From positions 58,155 through 122,154 of the forward strand of contig KK211272.1 of the NCBI GenBank assembly GCA_000621405.1: a stretch of 64,000 bases of DNA, read 5' to 3'. The first letter of the stretch is position 1. Every line of letters begins with the position of its first letter. The stretch is from Lachnospiraceae bacterium AC3007 (GTDB lineage Bacteria > Bacillota > Clostridia > Lachnospirales > Lachnospiraceae). The position numbers were made by a program, and so were the translations under genes. Positions 34,745 through 42,580 of this stretch are shown one piece after another. Below the pieces are notes generated by a model, which made no database searches, was not told the origin of the DNA, and saw only the letters and a program-made list of their open reading frames with translations.

Positions 34745-35998
34745 TTATTTAATGATTTCAGTTACCCTTACACCAAAACTCTCGTCGATAACGACGACTT
34801 CGCCTTTTGCCACGTTCTTGCCGTTTACCAGCACATCTATCGGCTCTCCGGCGATCTTGTCAAGTTCAATGATAGTACCCGGTGAGAAATCAAGTATATC
34901 ATTAATTGACTTTCTTGTCCTGCCCAGCTCGACCGTGACTTCAAGCGGGACATCCTTTATCAGCTCTATATTCTCCTGAGGCTGCATCGGATTGATGTCG
35001 TTGGAGAATGTAGTAAACTGCGCCTGCTGTACATTTACCGGTGCCTGCATGGGTTGACCGTATCCCATCTGAGGCGGTGCGTATCCCATCTGCGGCGGTA
35101 CGTACCCCATCTGTGGAGCGGGTCCCTGCTGAGGATAACCCATCTGCGGCGGAGGGGCTGCTGCCATGCCCGGATCCGGGGCCGGAGCTGCTGCCGGTGG
35201 CGGCGGTGCCTCGGGTGCGGGAGCCGGCTCGGGCGCAGAAGCTGCTGCCGGCGTTGCCTCCTGACTTCCTATGAAGTGATCGTAAAGCTCCTTCGCAAAG
35301 CTTATCGGATACAGCTGCATTATAGTGGAATCCACCAGATCGCCGATCTGCATCCTGAAGGCTATCTTTACGAATCTTCCCGTGAGAAATTCTGCGTATT
35401 GAGCGGCATTCCCTTCGGTAAGATCCACCAGCGATGCCTCCGGGGGCGATATATCTATCATACGCCCGAGCATCGAAGAAAGAGATGTAGCCGATGATCC
35501 CATCATCTGGTTCATGGCCTCCGAGATCGCCGAAAGATGAAGATCTCCGAGCTCTCCGTCTGTATTGGTACCGTCTCCGCCCATCATAAGATCCGTGATT
35601 ATCTTCACGTCATCTTCTTTTAAGATGAGCATATTGTAGCCGTCCAGTCCCGCCTTGTAATGGATCTGAATAAAGACACAGGGCTTTTCGTAATTATCCA
35701 CGATCTCCGACCAGGTGGCCATCGTGACCTCGGGGGTCGTGATATCAACCTTACGGTTGACCAGCGAATAGAGCGTGGTTGCGGATGTGCCCATGCTTAT
35801 ATTCGCAACCTCTCCTATCGCATCTTTTTCAAAATCGGTAAGCTCGTCTCCGCCGCCATCAGCTGAAGCCGCCGCATCTGCGGCAGGGGCTGTATCGGCA
35901 GCACCTCCGGCATCAGCTCCGGAGGAAGCATCATCGCCATCTGCGGCCATCCCGGAAAGCAGGGCATTTATTTCATCCTGCGACAGCATTCCGTCCAT
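34745..35998 (-). CDS. fliY: Flagellar motor switch phosphatase FliY (CheC-like domain plus FliN domain)
   Basis: It is a C-ring protein that also dephosphorylates CheY-P. The N-terminal peptide MLSQDEINALLSG resembles that of FliM and can bind CheY-P. A CheC-like domain covers about 50-235 with FEKDAIGEVANISMG and LSAISEAMNQMMG active-site motifs. A long Pro/Ala/Gln-rich linker (about 240-315) has repeats of PQMGY. The FliN/SpoA domain ends the protein (about 335-417, VELGRTRKSINDILDF). The 417 residues are normal for FliY. It lies four bases after fliM. Confidence 0.95.
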   Translation of the reverse strand: MDGMLSQDEINALLSGMAADGDDASSGADAGGAADTAPAADAAASADGGGDELTDFEKDAIGEVANISMGTSATTLYSLVNRKVDITTPEVTMATWSEIVDNYEKPCVFIQIHYKAGLDGYNMLILKEDDVKIITDLMMGGDGTNTDGELGDLHLSAISEAMNQMMGSSATSLSSMLGRMIDISPPEASLVDLTEGNAAQYAEFLTGRFVKIAFRMQIGDLVDSTIMQLYPISFAKELYDHFIGSQEATPAAASAPEPAPAPEAPPPPAAAPAPDPGMAAAPPPQMGYPQQGPAPQMGYVPPQMGYAPPQMGYGQPMQAPVNVQQAQFTTFSNDINPMQPQENIELIKDVPLEVTVELGRTRKSINDILDFSPGTIIELDKIAGEPIDVLVNGKNVAKGEVVVIDESFGVRVTEIIK

Positions 35999-36002
35999 GC
36001 GC

Positions 36003-36986
36003 CTATTCCTCCTCCTCTCTGATAACCTCGGTCACCCTGACGGCGTACAGCTTCTTTGTAGCGCCGGGCAGAGCCTTGAATTTCTTTATATTACCCACAA
36101 AAATATCCATCTCCTCGTCAACCTTGGAGGATAATCTGATAACATCCCCGATCTGCAGATTGACAAAATCGGTAACCGTGATCGAACTGTCACCCAGCTT
36201 CGCGATAATGGGGACACTCACGTGCTGTATCATATCCTGCATATGTTCCGTATAATCCTCTTCCGATGAATCCTGCATCGTGGAGAACCAGAACTTAGTA
36301 TTCAACTTATCCATGATAGACTCTAATGTGAAATATGGCAAGCACACATTCATGAGTCCCTCAACATCGCCGATCTTAATATTCAGAGTAACGATCGCGA
36401 TCATCTCGGTAGGAGCGATGATCTGTGCGAACTGCGGATTGGTCTCGACTCTCTCGAGTACCGGATTAAGATCAAGAACGTTCTTCCACGGCTCTCTTAA
36501 GAGCGATATACATACAGCCATCATCTTCTCGACAAGAGACATCTCTATCTCGGAGAATTCCCTGCTCTTGTCAAGCGCATCTCCCTGTCCGCCGAGGAGC
36601 CTGTCCACCATGGCGAAACCGAGATTGGATCCGAGCTCAACCATTATATTGCCGTTCAACGGCTGAAAATTAACTATCCCGAGTATGACGGGATTCGCAA
36701 GCGAGTTAGTAAATTCGGAAAAAGTCAGTGCCTCCGAGTTCACGACGGAAACCTGGCAGCTCTTTCTCAGATATACGGGAAGATTGGTGGAAATAAGCCT
36801 TCCGTAATGCTCGAATATGATCTCCAGAGTCCTCAAATGCTCCTTCGAGAATTTGGCCGGACGCTTAAAGTCGTACTCTTTAACGGACTTCCCCGCGTCC
36901 TCCTTCATCTCGTCGGCATCTATCTCGCCGGTCGATAAAGCCTTTAAGAGATTATCTATTTCATCCTGGGACAGGACGTCTCCCAT
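36003..36986 (-). CDS. fliM: Flagellar motor switch protein FliM
   Basis: It is the C-ring component that binds CheY-P and controls rotation direction. The N-terminal CheY-binding peptide reads VLSQDEIDNLLKAL. The middle domain has NLGFAMVDRLLGGQGD near residue 125. The C-terminal SpoA domain begins around residue 245. The 327 residues are normal. It is followed by fliY, with which it shares an N-terminal peptide motif. Confidence 0.96.
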   Translation of the reverse strand: MGDVLSQDEIDNLLKALSTGEIDADEMKEDAGKSVKEYDFKRPAKFSKEHLRTLEIIFEHYGRLISTNLPVYLRKSCQVSVVNSEALTFSEFTNSLANPVILGIVNFQPLNGNIMVELGSNLGFAMVDRLLGGQGDALDKSREFSEIEMSLVEKMMAVCISLLREPWKNVLDLNPVLERVETNPQFAQIIAPTEMIAIVTLNIKIGDVEGLMNVCLPYFTLESIMDKLNTKFWFSTMQDSSEEDYTEHMQDMIQHVSVPIIAKLGDSSITVTDFVNLQIGDVIRLSSKVDEEMDIFVGNIKKFKALPGATKKLYAVRVTEVIREEEE

Positions 36987-37023
36987 ATCCTGATCTTGCC
37001 CCTTTCAATTTAATAAAATGATC

Positions 37024-37557
37024 TTACTGTACTATATAACCACTGAATGCCACCTGATATATAAAGGTGGATCCGAAAAGCTCCTGAAGTCTCTCAAGGC
37101 ATGCATCCTGAAGTCCGGACTGGCCGAGAGCCTGCACGTCCTCGTAGGTATACTGCCCGATGGTCTCGGACAGGGCATTCAGTATAAGGGACTGTCTTGA
37201 CTCAAGTATGTCGAGTCCGTATGTCTCGTAATCTTCACTCGTGGTATCCATAAGGATCGCTACGGTACAGACCACATAATGATCCTTGCCGTCCTCTCCC
37301 TTCTTCAGCTGGAAGGTCTGCTGCTCTTCGATAGTGGCGGTAGCGGTATCTGCAAGAGATACATTCCTGGAATTGCCGCTGTCGGAGCCTTCGGGTGAAG
37401 TGCCTGATGTATCAAGCTTGATAGCGCTGGCAACCTGATCGACAAGAGCTATTGACTTCTTGTTAGCCGGGATGACGGAAAACATCATTATAGCCGTCAT
37501 TGCTATATTAACTACCAGCAATGCCAGTATTATGATACTTATCATATTCTTCTTCAC
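37024..37557 (-). CDS. fliL: Flagellar basal body-associated protein FliL
   Basis: It is a single-pass membrane protein that sits near the stator and stabilises motor output. One helix covers about residues 6-28, followed by an extracytoplasmic FliL domain (about 75-177) containing ILESRQSLILNALSE. The 177 residues fit. It lies directly after motB, in line with its role beside the stator. Confidence 0.9.
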   Translation of the reverse strand: MKKNMISIIILALLVVNIAMTAIMMFSVIPANKKSIALVDQVASAIKLDTSGTSPEGSDSGNSRNVSLADTATATIEEQQTFQLKKGEDGKDHYVVCTVAILMDTTSEDYETYGLDILESRQSLILNALSETIGQYTYEDVQALGQSGLQDACLERLQELFGSTFIYQVAFSGYIVQ

Positions 37558-37590
37558 TTCAGATCTCCTTTTTGAGCCTGATATTCCGGT

Positions 37591-38541
37591 CTAGGAAATA
37601 TCGCTCAGCTGATTGTATATCCTTATCTCAACTCGGCGGTTAAGCTGTCTGCCTTCAGGCGTGCCGTTGTCGGCGATGGGAACATAATCGCCCCGTCCCG
37701 TATGCTTGATCATAGCGGGATCAAGCTCGGCATTATCCCTCAGGTATTCAAAAACACTGAGCGCTCTCGCATCGGAGAGCTCATCATTGCTCTTGAACTG
37801 AGCCGTATTGATAGGGACATTATCGGTATGTCCTTCTATCTCAATAGTGCCTCCTGCATAGGCTTCAAGTATCTTTGAAACCTTCTCCAGAGTCACCTCC
37901 GCACTGTCTTTTATTGTAGCACTTCCCGAGTCAAATAACAATGAGCCGTTCATCGTGAGACTCACATACTGACTCGTAAAATCAATGTCTATCTGCTTGG
38001 ACAGATCCTCCTCGTTGACGGATTCCTCTATCCTCTCGGCAAGCTCCTCTGATTCCTTAAGACCGGACTCCTCAAGCTGCTGCTTAGCCTCGGCATCTGA
38101 TATGTCCTTGCTCTGATCCTTATCGGTCTGATCACTGTTATCGGAAGCCTGCCCCGACTCTTCGCCGGTGGAAAGATCTTCCTTCGAGAAGCTCTCGGAC
38201 TCAAAGGTCTCTTCCCCCATGCCTTCTTCGTTATAATCCTTATTGTCGGAATTACCGGTGGTATTCTTACCCAGAGATGTGACCATCTCGGATATATTGG
38301 ACAGCTGCGAGACTCCGTTACCTACGGCATCTCCCTCTCCGACGGAATCTCCGCCCGGATCGAATATCGAAAAAGCCTTCGACATGGATGCTGCTATAGC
38401 TTCAAACTTATCTACATCCGTGCTTGAGAAAGCATAAAGAAGCACGAAGAAACACAGCAGCAGATTCATCAGATCTGCAAAAGTGGATTGCCACGCCGGT
38501 GCGCCCTTGGGGGGATCTTCAGGGGGTGCCTGCCTAGCCAT
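37591..38541 (-). CDS. motB: Stator protein MotB
   Basis: It anchors the stator to peptidoglycan and carries the proton or sodium site. The single helix begins at WQSTFADLMNLLLCFFVLLY with the ion-binding Asp23. A long acidic linker (about 95-190) follows. The OmpA/MotB peptidoglycan-binding domain covers about 200-310, with EIEGHTDNVPI and the end LNRRVEIRIY. The start overlaps the motA stop by one base. Which ion is used cannot be told with certainty from sequence. Confidence 0.95.
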   Translation of the reverse strand: MARQAPPEDPPKGAPAWQSTFADLMNLLLCFFVLLYAFSSTDVDKFEAIAASMSKAFSIFDPGGDSVGEGDAVGNGVSQLSNISEMVTSLGKNTTGNSDNKDYNEEGMGEETFESESFSKEDLSTGEESGQASDNSDQTDKDQSKDISDAEAKQQLEESGLKESEELAERIEESVNEEDLSKQIDIDFTSQYVSLTMNGSLLFDSGSATIKDSAEVTLEKVSKILEAYAGGTIEIEGHTDNVPINTAQFKSNDELSDARALSVFEYLRDNAELDPAMIKHTGRGDYVPIADNGTPEGRQLNRRVEIRIYNQLSDIS

Positions 38542-39350
38542 CAGCCTTCTCCGCCTCCGCCGCCTGCGCCTGCATCCTCGGCAGAGATCTTCGCTCTGTC
38601 AGACGGTGAAATAAATGATTTCAGCTTCTCTTCTATAACTCTGGGGTTCTCTCCTGCCTGTATGGAAAGAAGTCCCTCGACCATGATGCCCTTAACGGAC
38701 ATCTCCTGAGCATTTTTCTTCTTAAGCTTATTAGCGACAGGGGCACAGATCCAGTTGGCTATCAGCGAACCGTAGAATGTCGTGACCAGAGCCACGGCCA
38801 TAGCAGGTCCCAGAGCCGCCATATCCGAGAGGTTTTTCAGCATGTTGATAAGTCCGATAAGGGTTCCGATCATTCCCCATGCAGGTCCCATGGAACCCAT
38901 GTCCTCCCAGAATGAAGCGTTATCCTTATGCCTGCCTTCTATACCGTTCATCTCGGTCTCCATAATGGCTCTCACAAGATCGGGATCGGTACCGTCGACG
39001 ACGAGCATGATGCCCTTTTTAAGGAACTCATCATCTATATTGGAAGCAGCTTCCTCAAGGGAAAGCAGTCCTTCCTTTCTTGCAACATTGGAAAGCTCTA
39101 TGATCTTTTTTATCACGGAACCGGAATCAGACTTCTCAAGATTAAGGACCTGCTTGAAAGACTTCAGACCATTTAAGAAGGTCGGTATCGTGTTCATAGC
39201 AAGAATACACATCATCGTTCCGCCGATGGTGATGATGATAGAGTCCCTGTCTATGAAACTCTGCAGGGCCGACATTCCGTTTGAACCGACTATACCGTAA
39301 AAAACAAGGGCGATACAGCCCACAAGACCTATGATCGATCCTAAATCCAA
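38541..39350 (-). CDS. motA: Stator protein MotA
   Basis: It forms the stator channel with MotB. Four membrane helices are visible, near residues 5-22, 33-52, 150-172 and 185-205. The cytoplasmic loop has VARKEGLLSLEEAA and the later MGTL-type motif IGTLIGLINMLKNL. The 269 residues are normal. The start is a TTG with AAGGTGG six bases upstream. In Bacillus motAB lie elsewhere, so their place inside the main flagellar cluster is a difference. Confidence 0.95.
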   Translation of the reverse strand: MDLGSIIGLVGCIALVFYGIVGSNGMSALQSFIDRDSIIITIGGTMMCILAMNTIPTFLNGLKSFKQVLNLEKSDSGSVIKKIIELSNVARKEGLLSLEEAASNIDDEFLKKGIMLVVDGTDPDLVRAIMETEMNGIEGRHKDNASFWEDMGSMGPAWGMIGTLIGLINMLKNLSDMAALGPAMAVALVTTFYGSLIANWICAPVANKLKKKNAQEMSVKGIMVEGLLSIQAGENPRVIEEKLKSFISPSDRAKISAEDAGAGGGGGEG

Positions 39351-39409
39351 TTTAATCCACCTTCTGTTACAAGTATTTTAAAACACAAAAAATCATAGAA
39401 CCCGAAAGT

Positions 39410-39580
39410 CTAGCCTTTTGATTCTACTATTTTTCTGATCTCTTGTCTACTTTCCTTGACTATTAATTTGCGCCCCGTATTCAGGGTGACGACCGTGTCC
39501 GGGGTGGTCTCCACGATCTCTATCAGCTCGGAGTTGATAAGGATCTTGTCGTCATTAAGTTTCGTGAGTTCAAGAAGCAT
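39410..39580 (-). CDS. flbD: Flagellar protein FlbD (YlzI)
   Basis: This is a 56-residue protein typical of the flgE-motA/fliL interval in Gram-positive flagellar clusters. The pattern LTKLNDDKILINSELIEIVE, then TPDTVVTLNTGRKLIVKES, matches the family over its full length. In it, the protein is needed for flagellar assembly but the mechanism is unknown. The ATG at 39580 has no ribosome binding site; a promoter-like pair lies only a few bases upstream, so the transcript may be nearly leaderless. Confidence 0.88.
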   Translation of the reverse strand: MLLELTKLNDDKILINSELIEIVETTPDTVVTLNTGRKLIVKESRQEIRKIVESKG

Positions 39581-39591
39581 GAATGTATTTT

Positions 39592-39620
39592 ATCATATTT
39601 CGGGAGAAAAAGCGTCTTAA
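39592..39620 (-). promoter_or_regulatory. Candidate promoter of flbD, close to leaderless
   Basis: TTAAGA (39615-39620), a 17-base spacer and TATGAT (39592-39597) place the start of transcription around 39585, only about five bases before the flbD ATG. It lies just after the long flgE/flbD hairpin. A -35 with two mismatches keeps this tentative. Confidence 0.4.
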
Positions 39621-39621
39621 C

Positions 39622-39679
39622 GTCTCAAATAGGATAGCCTGATCTCGCATAAATGCGGATCAGGCTATCCTATTGAGAC
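39622..39679 (-). repeat. Long inverted repeat between flgE and flbD
   Basis: The arms GTCTCAAATAGGATAGCCTG (from 39622) and its complement ending at 39679 pair over about 22 bases with one bulge. A second inner stem CGCAT/ATGCG closes the loop. No T-run follows directly on the minus strand; five T occur 13 bases later. It may partly terminate, or protect the 3' end of the flgE message. Confidence 0.8.
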
Positions 39680-39685
39680 TGGGTT

Positions 39686-41422
39686 TTATCTCTTCAGGTT
39701 TACGAGCTCTTCAAGCATGGAGTCAGAGACTGTGATGATACGTGAGTTGGCCTGGAAGCCACGCTGGGTAGTTATCATGTCCGTGAACTCCGCCGAGAGG
39801 TCTACGTTTGACATCTCGAGCTCTCCTGTACTCATCGAGCCGCCGTTTGCCGTGATGTCGTTGATAACAGCCTCACCGGAGTTAAGGGTCGTACGGTAGA
39901 GGTTGTCACCGGTCTTCTCAAGACCTGCCGCATTCGCGAATGTCGCGGATGCTATCTGTCCGAGAAGCTTGGACTGTCCGTTAGTATAGGAAGCCGTGAT
40001 CTTACCGTCCTGTCCGATGGAGATAGAGGACATCTCACCTGCCGCGCAGCCTGCGCCTGCATCGGAGTCGATGTGACCCTTCTTGCCGTTAACGGTTGTT
40101 GATCCCTTGTTGTCGATGTTCTGCACTTCGGAGAGATCTATGGCAACCGCAGCATTCGTGTCATTGTTCATACCGGCAAACCCGGGAGCGAATTTATTGA
40201 GTCCTCCGAGATTAAGCCCGAGACCTACAATGGGATCACCGTTGACATTGGAAGTCTGAGGAGTTGCAACACGGGCTGCAGCCTTGGTGCCTGTCACCTC
40301 CATGAGCTTACCTGCAGGGGTCTCGGCCGGATTTGTCATAAAGGTATCAAATACCATATATGCTATATTGCTGCCTGAAGTAAATACATTTTTTGCGCTC
40401 AATACTGCCTCTTTTTCACTGGATGACTTGTATTCCTTGTCAACGTCTGAAGCAGTGACCTTGATCCGTCCGTATGTCTGACCTACTACAGCAGATTCAC
40501 TTGTTACTTCCTTGCCGACATCATCAACGGTAACCTTTTTTACCTCGCCTGCTACCTTCCATGTGGCTTCTGCATCAACATCAGCCTGAGTGATGGTATA
40601 TTTGCTTCCGGCAGCTATATCTTCAGCTGTTACAGTATGTCCGCCTACATTCTTGCCGACATCTTCCTGCGAATACTTGAAAATGGACTTGCCCTTTGAA
40701 TCGGTTATATCAACCATAGTGAGCTTGTACTGACCTGTGTCCTCGGACTGGGGTCCGTTCTCACGCTCTATCTTGAACTGGGCCGTATAGCTGTATCCAA
40801 GGTTGTCATAGAAGGGAACTCCCATCATCTGACCCTGGGTAGTGGTAAGGGACTTGGAGTTTTTGTCCAGGATGCCCGAGCCATAAGTATAATTTGTAGC
40901 TATGGGCGGAGAAATCATGTTCTCGTCACTCATGATATCAAGGGATGTAAGCTCTGCGGTGTTGATGACGAGCTCACCGTTGGTATCGGTGGTCGTGCCA
41001 TAGCCCATTACGGTATAGCCGTTTGTAGCCATTGCAAGAGTTCCGTTGGCATCCACGTTGAATGCGCCGGCTCTTGTATAGAACTGATTACCGCCGTCGG
41101 ATACTACGAAGAAAGAGTCTCCCGTGATCCTGATATCGAAGGGGCTTCCGGTATTCTGAGCTGAGCCGGGGCCTGTGATATTGGTGGAGATGGATCCTGT
41201 CGAGACACCGAGACCGATCTGCTTTGCATTGATACCTGCTCTTCCGGTAGCAGCATTGGCTCCGGATGCATTCTGGGTCGTCTGGTAAAGAAGATCCTGG
41301 AATGTAACTGAGCTTGACTTATATGCTACTGTGTTAACGTTTGCTATATTGTTACCGATTACGTCCATTCTGGTCTGATGGGTCCTAAGACCTGCAACTC
41401 CAGAAAAAAGTGATCTCATCAT
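39686..41422 (-). CDS. flgE: Flagellar hook protein FlgE with enlarged central domain
   Basis: It forms the flexible hook. The conserved N-terminal rod-like part reads SLFSGVAGLRTHQTRMDVIG, NNIANVNTVAYK follows, and the C-terminus has the matching FTDMITTQRGFQANSRIITV. The 578 residues are longer than the Bacillus protein. The extra length is in about residues 245-400, where a short pattern (T/S-x-E/D-D-V/I) recurs five times, at 254, 268, 281, 301 and 326. Two ATG codons occur at the start; GGGG lies ten bases before the first. A strong hairpin follows the stop codon. Confidence 0.95.
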   Translation of the reverse strand: MMRSLFSGVAGLRTHQTRMDVIGNNIANVNTVAYKSSSVTFQDLLYQTTQNASGANAATGRAGINAKQIGLGVSTGSISTNITGPGSAQNTGSPFDIRITGDSFFVVSDGGNQFYTRAGAFNVDANGTLAMATNGYTVMGYGTTTDTNGELVINTAELTSLDIMSDENMISPPIATNYTYGSGILDKNSKSLTTTQGQMMGVPFYDNLGYSYTAQFKIERENGPQSEDTGQYKLTMVDITDSKGKSIFKYSQEDVGKNVGGHTVTAEDIAAGSKYTITQADVDAEATWKVAGEVKKVTVDDVGKEVTSESAVVGQTYGRIKVTASDVDKEYKSSSEKEAVLSAKNVFTSGSNIAYMVFDTFMTNPAETPAGKLMEVTGTKAAARVATPQTSNVNGDPIVGLGLNLGGLNKFAPGFAGMNNDTNAAVAIDLSEVQNIDNKGSTTVNGKKGHIDSDAGAGCAAGEMSSISIGQDGKITASYTNGQSKLLGQIASATFANAAGLEKTGDNLYRTTLNSGEAVINDITANGGSMSTGELEMSNVDLSAEFTDMITTQRGFQANSRIITVSDSMLEELVNLKR

Positions 41423-41443
41423 AAGGCATTTACCCCTTTCTCA

Positions 41444-41848
41444 TCAGGCTATGACAGCCCCGTCTATGTTTGTGAATATGTTCTTGTCGTTGTTCGCAGG
41501 ATCCATGGCTGTCACGACCGTTTTGCTTCCTGTGTTCACGATGAAGGCCAGATCGTCTACCATGACAAGGGAGGAATCGATCCCTTTGTTCCCGGCCTCC
41601 TCGGCACCTTTGTTAAGGCGCTGAAGCTGGTCATCTGAAAGCTCTATGTTCCTGTCAAAAAGCCTCTCTGCGGCATGCTTTGAAAATCTTACATTCACTT
41701 TGCCGTAAAGCTCATCGCCCTTTTCATTGAGGATCTCGGCAAAGCTCTTACCGTCTGCTGTCTGTCTTGCAGACTTTGACTCGGGTGCATTGGCAAGATA
41801 TGTGGCAGCCGCCTGCTCTATTGAAATTCCGTTTCCGTTAACCTTCAT
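41444..41848 (-). CDS. Flagellar operon protein, TIGR02530 family
   Basis: The family is found between flgD and flgE in Gram-positive flagellar operons, and its role is unknown. The 134 residues carry the family core NVRFSKHAAERLFDRNIELS near residues 51-70, then the motif SLVMVDDLAFIVNTGSKTVV and a last segment naming a flagellar-gene pattern NIFTNIDGAVIA. No signal peptide or membrane helix is seen. It is placed exactly where the family occurs. Confidence 0.9.
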   Translation of the reverse strand: MKVNGNGISIEQAAATYLANAPESKSARQTADGKSFAEILNEKGDELYGKVNVRFSKHAAERLFDRNIELSDDQLQRLNKGAEEAGNKGIDSSLVMVDDLAFIVNTGSKTVVTAMDPANNDKNIFTNIDGAVIA

Positions 41849-41881
41849 ATCTTTTACCTCTTACTGATCTTCCCTGATCCT

Positions 41882-42568
41882 TTAATCCTGCGCCGGTACG
41901 CCTTCGATATCATCTCCGAGATTCCTGTAGGCACTAATGAGCTCGGAGAGCTTCTGCTTGTCATTCTCATCAAGGAAGCCTCTCTGATACTCTGACATGC
42001 TCATGTATGAAGCATAGAGTGACTCGACCTGAGTCCTGTAAGCATCCTTGTTGGAGGAAGTGATGAACGAAGGATTCGGTATCTCGTTCATGGCCTTGGA
42101 CCATGTATTTGAGAGATTGAATGCTGCCGCATAATCATCATCCCAGATCTTTGAGATATCGTCCAGCTCATACTGATCGCCGTCTATGGTCACATAGGTC
42201 TTGGAACCTGTCTGTGATACGAAATCAACGGAGCCTGTCTGCTCTCTTTCAACACCGGTTATCTCATCAGTCTTGGTGGCCGTAACGACCTTTCCTATAA
42301 GTCCCGTAGCTCTCTGGAGATCCACGCTCTGGCTTACGTTGTTCATAGCCTCAAGGGATGAGAACTGTGCCAGCTGTGAGACATATTCGGTGTTCTCCGT
42401 AGGCTCCATGGGATCCTGATACTTCATCTGAGCAACCAGGAGCTTTAAGAATGCCTGCTTATCCAGATCGTTCTTCGGCTCTGCTGCTTCTTCGGCCTTT
42501 TTCTGTGCCTGTGTCTTATAAGCGGTATTTGTTATCTTACCATCTGTGATCGAAGCATCTACTGCCAT
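41882..42568 (-). CDS. flgD: Flagellar hook-assembly scaffold FlgD
   Basis: It caps the growing hook. The conserved N-terminal part LDKQAFLKLLVAQMKYQDP is followed by TEYVSQLAQFSSLEAMNN, which is the FlgD signature at about residues 35-75. A small beta domain follows, and a helical C-terminal extension (about 155-228) is unusual compared with the common 140-200 residue forms. It lies 12 bases after fliK. Confidence 0.93.
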   Translation of the reverse strand: MAVDASITDGKITNTAYKTQAQKKAEEAAEPKNDLDKQAFLKLLVAQMKYQDPMEPTENTEYVSQLAQFSSLEAMNNVSQSVDLQRATGLIGKVVTATKTDEITGVEREQTGSVDFVSQTGSKTYVTIDGDQYELDDISKIWDDDYAAAFNLSNTWSKAMNEIPNPSFITSSNKDAYRTQVESLYASYMSMSEYQRGFLDENDKQKLSELISAYRNLGDDIEGVPAQD

Positions 42569-42580
42569 TTTTTATCTCCT

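Noticed and set aside
39622-39679. Insertion-sequence end or attachment site
   Set aside because: There is a single inverted repeat with no flanking duplication or transposase remnant; a stem-loop of RNA is simpler.
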